Source: Jiangella mangrovi (GTDB taxonomy: Bacteria > Actinomycetota > Actinomycetes > Jiangellales > Jiangellaceae). Taken from it: a stretch of DNA of 64,000 bases. The DNA is taken from positions 248,001 through 312,000 of the forward strand of contig NZ_JACHMM010000001.1 of assembly GCF_014204975.1 (NCBI RefSeq), in the 5' to 3' direction. The number at the start of each line of letters is the position of its first letter. Position 1 is the first letter of the stretch. Both the position numbers and the translations under genes were made by a program. The notes under the pieces were generated by a model. The model ran no database searches. It was given only the letters and a program-made list of their open reading frames with translations, and had not been told where the DNA came from. Below, piece after piece: positions 57,645 through 64,000 of the stretch.

Positions 57645-58729
57645 GCCAGGCCCAGCGCCTTCGCGGCCGCGCCGGCCTCGGCCGGGACGACGTACGGGCG
57701 GATCTCGCCGTAATACGCGCTGGCGGTGTCGACGTCCTTGAGCCCGTGGCCCGTCACGGTGACGACCACGCGCTGCCCGGCGTCCAGGCGCCCGGTGCGG
57801 CTGTAGTGCAGCAGACCCGCCACGCCGGCCGCCGACGCCGGCTCGACGAACAGGCCCTCGCGGCCGGACAGCTCCTGCTGCGCGGCCAGGATCTGCTCGT
57901 CGGTGACGGCGTCGATGAGGCCGCCGGAGTCGTCGCGCGCCGTGATGGCGAGGTCCCACGAGGCCGGGTTGCCGATGCGGATGGCACTGGCCACCGTCTC
58001 GGGCGCGGACACCGGGCCACCGTGCACGAACGGCGCGGCGCCGGCGGCCTGGAAGCCCCACATGCGCGGGCGCCGCTTCGCGGGGCCGTCGGCGGCGTAC
58101 TCGCTGTAGCCCAGCCAGTAGGCGGAGATGTTGCCGGCGTTGCCGACGGGCAGCACGTGCAGGTCGGGTGCGTCACCGAGGTCGTCGACCACCTCGAACG
58201 CGGCCGTCTTCTGCCCGGCCAGCCGGTACGGGTTGACGGAGTTGACCAGCGCGACGGGGTACGTCTCGGCCAGCTCGCGGGCCAGGCGCAGGCAGTCGTC
58301 GAAGTTGCCCTGCACCGACGCGATGACGCCGCCGTGCACCACGGCCTGGGCGAGCTTGGGGCCGCTGATCTTGCCGTCGGGCAGCAGCACGACCGGGCGC
58401 ATGCCGGCGCGAACGGCGTAGGCGGCGGCCGACGCGCTGGTGTTGCCGGTGGACGCGCAGACCACGGCCTCGGCGCCCTCTTCGGCGGCCTTCGAGATGG
58501 CGACCGTCATGCCGCGGTCCTTGAACGAGCCGGTCGGGTTGACGCCCTCGACCTTGAGGTACACCTCGCACGACGTCTGCTCGGACAGCCACGGCGCCGG
58601 CACCAGCGGCGTGCCGCCCTCGCGCAGCGTCACCACCGGTGTCGCCGTCGTCACCGGAAGCCGGTCGCGGTACTCCTCGATCACGCCACGCCACAGCCGA
58701 GACTGAGTCACGACAGCCATGGTGGTCAC
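57641..58729 (-). CDS. thrC: threonine synthase
   Basis: 362 residues, fold type II PLP enzyme. PLP lysine Lys70 in [10 protein letters not shown], the phosphate loop [11 protein letters not shown], and [19 protein letters not shown] segment. Converts O-phosphohomoserine to threonine. GTG 58729 overlaps the hom stop (GTGA) and has AAGG 4 nt upstream; ATG 58720 is an alternative. Confidence 0.96.
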   Translation of the reverse strand: MTTMAVVTQSRLWRGVIEEYRDRLPVTTATPVVTLREGGTPLVPAPWLSEQTSCEVYLKVEGVNPTGSFKDRGMTVAISKAAEEGAEAVVCASTGNTSASAAAYAVRAGMRPVVLLPDGKISGPKLAQAVVHGGVIASVQGNFDDCLRLARELAETYPVALVNSVNPYRLAGQKTAAFEVVDDLGDAPDLHVLPVGNAGNISAYWLGYSEYAADGPAKRRPRMWGFQAAGAAPFVHGGPVSAPETVASAIRIGNPASWDLAITARDDSGGLIDAVTDEQILAAQQELSGREGLFVEPASAAGVAGLLHYSRTGRLDAGQRVVVTVTGHGLKDVDTASAYYGEIRPYVVPAEAGAAAKALGLA

Positions 58730-60018
58730 TCGCCTTCTACGCGCATCACCGAAAGGACAGCACGAACGGTATCGAGTCGCGTGAGTCCGTCGACAGTCGC
58801 CGCCAGTGCGTCGTCGGTCGCCTGGTGCGTGACGATCACCAGTTCGGCGTCGTCGGGGCCCTCGGCACGCTGCCGGACGGTCTCGATGGACACGTCGTGC
58901 TCGGCGAACACCGCGGCGACGGCCGCGAGCACGCCGGGACGGTCGTCGACGTCGAGGCTGATGTGGTAACGCGTGACGGTCTCGCCCATCGGACGCACCG
59001 GGCGGTCGGCGTACCAGGACCCGCGCGGCCCGACGGCGTCGCCGATGCGGTTGCGCGCGGCGGTGACGAGGTCGCCGAGGACGGCGCTCGCGGTCGGCGC
59101 GCCGCCGGCGCCGGGGCCGTAGAACATCAGCCGGCCGGCCGCCTCGGCCTCGACGAACACCGCGTTGTAGGCGCCGCGGACGCTGGCCAGCGGATGGGTG
59201 CGCGGCAGCATGGCCGGGTGCACCCGCACGCCGACGCCCTGGCCGTCGGGCGACAGCTCGCAGATGGCCAGCAGCTTGACGACGGCGTTCATGGCCTGTG
59301 CCGACGCGACGTCGGCGGCAGTGACGTCGGCGATGCCCTCGCGGTGCACGTCGGCGGCGACCACCGGCGAATGGAACGCGATGCCGGCCAGGATGGCGGC
59401 CTTCGCGGCGGCGTCGAAGCCCTCGATGTCGGCGGTGGGGTCGGCCTCGGCGTACCCGAGCGACTGCGCCTCCTCGAGCGCCTCGGCGAAGCTGCTGCCC
59501 TCGCTGTCCATGCGGTCGAGGACGTAGTTGGTGGTGCCGTTGACGATGCCGAGCACGCGCTTGATGCGGTCACCGGCCAGCGACTCGCGCAGCGGGCGCA
59601 GCAGCGGGATCGCGCCGGCCACCGCGGCCTCGTAGTAGAGGTCGACGCCGTGCTTCTCGGCAGCGGTGTGCAGCGTGACGCCGTCTTCGGCGAGCAGCGC
59701 CTTGTTCGCCGTCACGACGGAGGCACCGCGCTGCATGGCGGCGAGCAGCAGCCCGCGGGCCGGCTCGATGCCGCCGATGACCTCGACGACGAGGTCGACG
59801 TCGTCGCGCTCGACGAGGGCGCGGGCGTCGGTGGTGAACAGCTCGGGCCCGGCCCCGGGGATGTCGCGGACCCGGCCGGTGCGGCGCACGGCGATGCCGG
59901 CCAGCTCCAGCCGGGCGCCGGCCCGGGCGGCGAGGTCGTCGGCGTGCTCGTGCAGGAGGCGGGCGACCTCCGTGCCCACCACACCGCATCCGAGCAGTGC
60001 CACGCGCAGGCTGGCCAT
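58726..60018 (-). CDS. hom: homoserine dehydrogenase
   Basis: 430 residues. NAD(P)-binding [15 protein letters not shown], catalytic region with [11 protein letters not shown] and [19 protein letters not shown], and a C-terminal ACT domain (about 350-430, [20 protein letters not shown]) for threonine feedback. ATG 60018 follows GGGGGAG. First gene of the hom-thrC-thrB unit. A 6-bp hairpin (GTCCGG/CCGGAC, 60057-60073) lies in its leader. Confidence 0.96.
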   Translation of the reverse strand: MASLRVALLGCGVVGTEVARLLHEHADDLAARAGARLELAGIAVRRTGRVRDIPGAGPELFTTDARALVERDDVDLVVEVIGGIEPARGLLLAAMQRGASVVTANKALLAEDGVTLHTAAEKHGVDLYYEAAVAGAIPLLRPLRESLAGDRIKRVLGIVNGTTNYVLDRMDSEGSSFAEALEEAQSLGYAEADPTADIEGFDAAAKAAILAGIAFHSPVVAADVHREGIADVTAADVASAQAMNAVVKLLAICELSPDGQGVGVRVHPAMLPRTHPLASVRGAYNAVFVEAEAAGRLMFYGPGAGGAPTASAVLGDLVTAARNRIGDAVGPRGSWYADRPVRPMGETVTRYHISLDVDDRPGVLAAVAAVFAEHDVSIETVRQRAEGPDDAELVIVTHQATDDALAATVDGLTRLDTVRAVLSVMRVEGE

Positions 60019-60170
60019 CACTCCCCCTTCACCCCGGTCAATGCCACCGCACCAGTGTCCGGGAGGTCCGGACGATCTCGCGCCGTGCATCCATGATGCG
60101 AGACATCCGTCTCACCATACGTGGCGCCGCCGCAAGTCCTTCATTGCCGTTCTCGTGCATCGCGACCCCG

Positions 60171-60176
60171 TATCAT
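60171..60176 (+). promoter_or_regulatory. -10 box of the FHA-ABC gene, leaderless
   Basis: TATCAT is followed by 7 nt and then the GTG at 60184, so transcription should begin at the start codon. No SD is present. The -35 region is poor. Confidence 0.65.
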
Positions 60177-60183
60177 TCCGCGC

Positions 60184-62469
60184 GTGAGCGTGCTGCGGGT
60201 CACCGTCGGCGGGGTGACGCAGCATTTCCCGCCGTCCGCCGGAGTCGTCCGGATCGGGCGGGCGGCCGGCGCCAACGTCGTCGTGTCCGAGTCCCGCGTC
60301 TCACGCCAGCATCTCACCGTCTCCTATGACGGCGGCTGGATCGCGCGCGACACCGACAGCTCCGGCGGCACCTGGCGCGGCGGCGTCCGGGTCACCGAGG
60401 TGCTGGTCGACGACGGCGTCGAGCTGACGCTGGGCGGTCCGTCCGGTCCCGCGGTATCGCTGGCCGCACCGGTCGCCGTCGCCGATGGCGTCGCTGCCGG
60501 AGAGCCGCCGCGGCCGCCGTCGGTGATCCGGGTCGGCCGCGCGCCGGACAACGACATCGTCATCGACGACCTCCTCACCGCCCGCTACCACGCGCGGCTC
60601 ACGCCGAACGCGGACGGCTGGTACCTCGAGGACCTCGACAAGCACCACCAGACGTTCGTCCGTGGCGCCGACGTCGAGACCGCGCAGCTGGCCGAGGGCG
60701 ACGTCGTCACGTTCGGCAAGGTGCGCTTCGTCGTCACGCGCGACGGGTTGCTGCCGGTGCCGGACTCGCCGTCGAGCGGCGGCCTCGACGTCTCCGACGT
60801 CCACTACGCGCTGCCGGGCGGCAAGGTGCTCACGTCGGGCGTCTCGCTGGACGTCGCGGGGCCGCGGCTGGTGGCGCTCATCGGGCCGTCGGGCTCCGGG
60901 AAGTCGACGCTGCTGCGGCTGATCAGCGGCGAGCTGGAGCCGTCGCAGGGCACGGTCAGCTACCAGGGCATCGACCCGCACCGGCAGCAGGAGGAGGTGC
61001 ACGGGCGCATCGGCGTGGTGCCGCAGCACACCATCGCGCACGCGCAGCTCACGGCCCGCAAGGCGCTGCAGTACGCCGCGGAGCTGCGGCTGTCGCAGGA
61101 CACCACGGCGGCCGAGCGGAAGCGGCGCATCGACGACGTGCTGCGCGAGCTGTCGCTGACCGAGCACGCCGACACCCAGGTGCGGCGGATGTCCGGCGGC
61201 CAGCAGCGCCGGCTCGCCATCGCGTTCGAGCTGCTGACGCGGCCGTCGCTGCTGATTCTCGACGAGCCCACGGCCGGCCTCGACCCCGCGCTGGTGCGCC
61301 AGATCATGACCGGCCTGCGCGAACTGGCCGACGGCGGCCGCCAGGTCATCGTCACGACGCACGACCTCGCCCACCTCGACCTCTGCGACGACGTCCTGAT
61401 CATGCTGCCGGGCGGCCGCGTCGAGTACTTCGGCCCGCCGTCGGGCATCTCGGCGCACTTCGGGACCGGCGACTGGGCCGACATCTTCGAGCGGCTGAAC
61501 GCCGCGGCGCCGCCTCCCCCGCCGCCGTCGGGCCCGTCCGTCTCGTCCGCCGACGTGCGCGCGTGGCTGCACCGGCTCAACCCACTGACCCTGCTGGACC
61601 GCGCGAGCGGCTACGGCCGCCCGCCCACCGCCACGGCGATCGTCGGCCCACAGGCCATCGACCAGCAGCGCCGCCGCCAGCAGACCTGGGTCCTGGCCCG
61701 CCGTCAGCTCCGGCTCATCGCCGCCGACCGCGGCTACGCCGGCTTCCTGCTGGTGCTGCCCATGGTCCTCGCGCTGCTCACCTTCGCCATCCCCGACGAG
61801 TCGGGCCTGGGCCGTCCGCTGAGCCCGCGCAGCACCGAGGCGATGCGGCTGCTGGTGGTCCTGGTGGTCGGGGCCGCTTTCATGGGCATGGCGGCGACCG
61901 TCCGCGACCTCGTCGCCGAACGCCGCATCTTCCGGCACGAGCGCGCCGCGGGACTGATGCCGGACGCGTACCTGGCGGCGAAGATCGCCGTGTTCTGCGG
62001 GGTCGTCGTCGTGCAGACGCTGATCCTGCTGCGGCTGGTCTACTGGTTCCGGGCCGGGCCCGAGGACGGCGTGCTGTTTGGCACCGGGGCCGTCGAGGTG
62101 GGCGTCGCCCTGGCGGCGACCGCCATCGTGTCGGCCCTGCTGGGGTTGCTGATCTCGTCCCTGGTCTCGACGCCCGAGCAGACCATGCCGCCCCTGGTGG
62201 TCGCGATCATGGCGCAACTGGTCCTCTGCGGCGGGCTCATCGAGGTGACGGGGCAGGCTGTGGTGTCGCAGCTGTCCTGGCTGGTCCCCGCCCGCTGGGG
62301 CTACGCCGCGGCCGCCTCGACCGTGAACGTGACGGACCTCGTCCCGAACGCCCCGGACGACGCGCTGTGGAGCCACAACCCGGTGGCGTGGCTGGGTGCG
62401 CTGGTGGCGCTGGCTCTGCTGGGGACGGGGTATGCGTGGCTGGCCCGGCGTCGGTTGCGCTCGACCTGA
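60184..62469 (+). CDS. FHA-domain ABC exporter (ATPase-permease fusion, Rv1747 type)
   Basis: 761 residues. FHA domain 1 (about 20-95) has the full phosphothreonine-binding set (GR 25-26, SRVSRQH). FHA domain 2 (about 113-190) has GR but ARYH where SRxH is expected. ABC ATPase about 200-430 with GPSGSGKST (234-242), MSGGQQRRL and LLILDEPTAG; six membrane helices about 520-755 of the ABC-2/ABCG type. Mycobacterium Rv1747 has this layout and is controlled by the Ser/Thr kinase PknF, exporting a cell-wall glycolipid. No kinase gene is adjacent here. Confidence 0.92.
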   Translation: MSVLRVTVGGVTQHFPPSAGVVRIGRAAGANVVVSESRVSRQHLTVSYDGGWIARDTDSSGGTWRGGVRVTEVLVDDGVELTLGGPSGPAVSLAAPVAVADGVAAGEPPRPPSVIRVGRAPDNDIVIDDLLTARYHARLTPNADGWYLEDLDKHHQTFVRGADVETAQLAEGDVVTFGKVRFVVTRDGLLPVPDSPSSGGLDVSDVHYALPGGKVLTSGVSLDVAGPRLVALIGPSGSGKSTLLRLISGELEPSQGTVSYQGIDPHRQQEEVHGRIGVVPQHTIAHAQLTARKALQYAAELRLSQDTTAAERKRRIDDVLRELSLTEHADTQVRRMSGGQQRRLAIAFELLTRPSLLILDEPTAGLDPALVRQIMTGLRELADGGRQVIVTTHDLAHLDLCDDVLIMLPGGRVEYFGPPSGISAHFGTGDWADIFERLNAAAPPPPPPSGPSVSSADVRAWLHRLNPLTLLDRASGYGRPPTATAIVGPQAIDQQRRRQQTWVLARRQLRLIAADRGYAGFLLVLPMVLALLTFAIPDESGLGRPLSPRSTEAMRLLVVLVVGAAFMGMAATVRDLVAERRIFRHERAAGLMPDAYLAAKIAVFCGVVVVQTLILLRLVYWFRAGPEDGVLFGTGAVEVGVALAATAIVSALLGLLISSLVSTPEQTMPPLVVAIMAQLVLCGGLIEVTGQAVVSQLSWLVPARWGYAAAASTVNVTDLVPNAPDDALWSHNPVAWLGALVALALLGTGYAWLARRRLRST

Positions 62470-62495
62470 CGTTCTGCCGGGGTGCTGAGGTGGGC

Positions 62496-62645
62496 TCCCC
62501 GTCCCCCTGCTGCCCAGTGTCTCAGCCGCGTGCACCCGCCTCAAGCCGGCGCCCCCTGTGGTTGCTCAACCGCGTGCTCGCGGGGCTTCGGCTTGACCCG
62601 TGCACTCGCGGCCAAGAACCTTGGCAGCTATCAGGGGGACGGGGA
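62496..62645. repeat. palindromic element 1 (interrupted copy)
   Basis: TCCCCGTCCCCCTGCTG with CCAGTGTCT (62496-62522) and the partner arm CTTGGCAGCTATCAGGGGG ACGGGGA (62620-62645) pair over 13 bp. Between them lie about 97 bp with their own inverted segments (TCAAGCCG 62541 / CGGCTTGA 62589). Read on the opposite strand, element 2 at 62920 has the same two halves joined directly, so this copy looks like element 2 split by an insertion. Confidence 0.7.
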
Positions 62646-62730
62646 GACCCTGGGCACGCCTCGCCGTCATCTTGCGGCCCGCCGGGCTGTGCACCGCGAT
62701 GATCATCAAGGATCCGCTACATCACGAGGA

Positions 62731-62776
62731 TTACCCGAGCCTCAACACGATTGCAGGCGTGTTGAGGCTCGGGTAA
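62731..62776. terminator. 19-bp perfect inverted repeat, possible bidirectional terminator
   Basis: TTACCCGAGCCTCAACACG (62731-62749) and CGTGTTGAGGCTCGGGTAA (62758-62776) pair without mismatch around an 8-nt loop. It sits between the convergent FHA-ABC and response-regulator genes and has T/A at both feet, so it could stop transcription from both sides, about 260 bp after the exporter stop. Confidence 0.6.
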
Positions 62777-62838
62777 GCCTGGTGGGCGGCCCAAGAAACG
62801 CGACCAAATCCCGCATCGTGGACGGCCACGAGACGTCA

Positions 62839-62877
62839 GGAGGGAGTTTCCCCGCTATAGCGAGGAAAAGTCCCTCC
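62839..62877. repeat. 39-nt stem-loop
   Basis: Outer GGAGGGA/TCCCTCC (62839-62845, 62871-62877), inner TTTCC/GGAAA, tip CGCTATAGCG, which is itself palindromic. Third palindrome of the gene-free stretch. Confidence 0.6.
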
Positions 62878-62919
62878 CGATAACCGCAGCCAGCGAGCCA
62901 CCACCCACCGTCGCCAGAC

Positions 62920-62975
62920 TCCCCCCGTCCCCCTGATAGCTGCCAAGACACTGGCCAGCAGGGGGACGGGGGGAA
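62920..62975. repeat. palindromic element 2 (intact copy)
   Basis: CCCCCCGTCCCCCTG (62921-62935) pairs perfectly with CAGGGGGACGGGGGG (62959-62973); the inside carries ATAGCTGCCAAG and ACTGGCCAGC. Inverse orientation relative to element 1 with near identity over both halves. Confidence 0.75.
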
Positions 62976-63159
62976 CCCCAACTCAACTCCACGGACCCAC
63001 ATTGTGACGCAGGTCACATCGCAGGGTCGTCATACCCGGACAACAACGCCGTCTTGGCGGATAGGGGGGCGGGGCTCCGCCCCGTATCGAGGGTCTCGCC
63101 ACCGGGGCGGCGGGGCCGGCGATGCGGGTCGGAGCCTCCGTTCTGTCCGCCCCAGCTCG

Positions 63160-63765
63160 CTACAGCCAGCCGTTCTGCTCGGCCACGCGGACCGCCTCGA
63201 CCCGGTTGCGGGTGCCGGTCTTGCCGATGGCGCTGGAGAGGTAGTTCCGCACGGTCCCCTCGGACAGGTAGAGCCGACCAGCCACGTCGGCCACCGCGGA
63301 GCCGTCGCGCGACGCGCGCAGGACGTCGGCTTCGCGCGGGGTGAGCGGGGACGGACCGGCCGCAAGAGACTCCACCGCCAACGCCGGGTCGACGACGCGC
63401 AGGCCGGAGTGGACTCGGCGGATGGCGTCGGCGAGTTGTTCGGCGGGGCTGTCCTTGACGACGAAGCCGCTGGCCCCGGCCTCGATCGCCCGCCGCAGGT
63501 AGCCGGGCCGGCCGAAGGTCGTGACGACGAGGACGCGGCACCCGGGCAGCTGCTCGCGCAGCACCGCCGTCGCCGCGATGCCGTCCAACCCTGGCATCTC
63601 CACGTCCAGCAGTGCGACGTCCGGCCGCGCGTCCAGCGCGGCGGCGACGACCTCGTCGCCGCGGGCGACCTCGGCCACCACGTCGAGGTCGGGTTCCAAC
63701 GACAGTAACGCCGCCATCGCACCGCGAACCAGCGCCTGGTCGTCGGCGAGCAGCAAACGGATCAC
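63160..63765 (-). CDS. NarL-type response regulator
   Basis: 201 residues. Receiver with ADD (7-9), phospho-acceptor Asp54 (ALLDVEMPGLDG) and Lys of VVKDSP; LuxR helix-turn-helix at the C terminus (LTPREADVLRASRDGSAVADV). The DesR-like subtype often controls a neighbouring ABC exporter or lipid desaturation. GTG 63765 overlaps the stop of the kinase gene upstream by 4 bp. Confidence 0.93.
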   Translation of the reverse strand: MIRLLLADDQALVRGAMAALLSLEPDLDVVAEVARGDEVVAAALDARPDVALLDVEMPGLDGIAATAVLREQLPGCRVLVVTTFGRPGYLRRAIEAGASGFVVKDSPAEQLADAIRRVHSGLRVVDPALAVESLAAGPSPLTPREADVLRASRDGSAVADVAGRLYLSEGTVRNYLSSAIGKTGTRNRVEAVRVAEQNGWL

Positions 63766-64000
63766 GCCACCATCATTGCGGACACCGTCCAGCCGCCCCG
63801 GCCGTCGGGGCCGGCCTGCAGCGTGCCGCCGGCCGAAGCGACGCGCTCGCGCAGTCCCACCAGGCCGGACGAGACCGGCGACCCCTCGTGGGCCGCGCCG
63901 GAGACGCCGTCGTTCCAGATCTCGATGCGATCGGCCGTGACGGTGACCCGGCAGTACTGCGCGTGGCTGTGCCGGACGACGTTGGTGACGGACTCGCGCA
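63762..64000 (-). CDS. sensor histidine kinase, C-terminal part (runs off the window)
   Basis: The last 78 residues are visible: an HATPase core with RESVTNVVRHSHAQ (N-box), IEIWNDGVSG (G1) and GLVGLRERVASAGG, ending SAMMVA. It is the C terminus of a NarL/DesK-type kinase whose gene starts beyond 64000, and it partners the overlapping response regulator. Confidence 0.9.
   Translation of the reverse strand, partial: RESVTNVVRHSHAQYCRVTVTADRIEIWNDGVSGAAHEGSPVSSGLVGLRERVASAGGTLQAGPDGRGGWTVSAMMVA

Larger units (their letters stand above)
62470..63159. other. 690-bp stretch without a recognisable gene
   Basis: Convergent intergenic region. Apart from the four palindromic features listed separately I see no frame with plausible codon use, no tRNA and no start with an SD. 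The right end (63000-63159) shows a GGGGCGGGGCTCCGCCCC palindrome at about 63064-63082, probably the terminator of the response-regulator transcript. Confidence 0.7.

Noticed and set aside
60019..60183. Threonine/isoleucine leader peptide before hom
   Set aside because: No short frame rich in Thr, Ile or Met is visible; only a 6-bp hairpin at 60057-60073.
62470..63159. CRISPR-like array in the repeat-rich gap
   Set aside because: Only two related repeats, in inverse orientation, without regular spacers and no cas genes in the window.

Overview
The window is chromosomal DNA of a high-GC actinobacterium. Evidence: strong G/C bias at third codon positions, many GTG starts and 4-bp ATGA/GTGA gene overlaps, MurA with an Asp-type active site, a Rho with a long RG/RD-rich insertion, a DUF222/HNH protein, and the gene order hom-thrC-thrB-rho-rpmE-prfA-prmC-tsaC-wecA-atp-DUF2550-murA. 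The wealth of secreted glycosidases would suit a soil or plant-associated genus such as Jiangella; that genus assignment is a guess.

Left part (0-28 kb): two adjacent carbohydrate loci. Locus A (minus strand, about 13.9 to 0.06 kb) runs MalF-type permease, MalG-type permease, Tat/lipobox binding protein, two secreted GH31 glycosidases (the second fused to Fn3, golvesin-like and SGNH-esterase parts) and a secreted GH78 alpha-L-rhamnosidase-like protein. It is divergent from an IclR regulator. Locus B has a second IclR, binding protein, two permeases, a cytoplasmic GH78 and an enolase-superfamily dehydratase on the plus strand, and on the minus strand a second dehydratase, a DapA-superfamily lyase, an SDR and a DUF624 membrane protein. 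Together they suggest extracellular trimming of a rhamnose-containing plant polysaccharide, ABC uptake of oligosaccharides, intracellular rhamnose release and oxidative sugar-acid breakdown. The two divergent promoters carry operators of the same 15-3-15 geometry. Between the loci lies a DAHP synthase gene preceded by an aromatic leader peptide and stem-loops, an apparent attenuator.

Middle (27.8-38.4 kb): an HNH/DUF222 protein with a consensus leaderless promoter, a UDP-sugar-epimerase-like SDR, a large LuxR-type ATPase regulator, a small protein, a helically phased CCTNAG array, then an ABC-2 exporter operon with its own NarL-type two-component system, and a ROK kinase.

Right part (38.4-60 kb): mainly conserved housekeeping genes on the minus strand: hydroxyacyl-CoA dehydrogenase, PAP2 protein, murA, DUF2550, complete F1Fo ATP synthase (atpI/atpZ-like, atpBEFHAGDC), wecA, tsaC, prmC, prfA, rpmE, rho, thrB, thrC, hom. 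A 100-bp hairpin interrupts atpD-atpC. The end (60-64 kb) holds an FHA-ABC exporter (Rv1747 type), a gene-free 690 bp full of palindromic repeats, and a response regulator with the C-terminal end of its kinase, which runs off the window.
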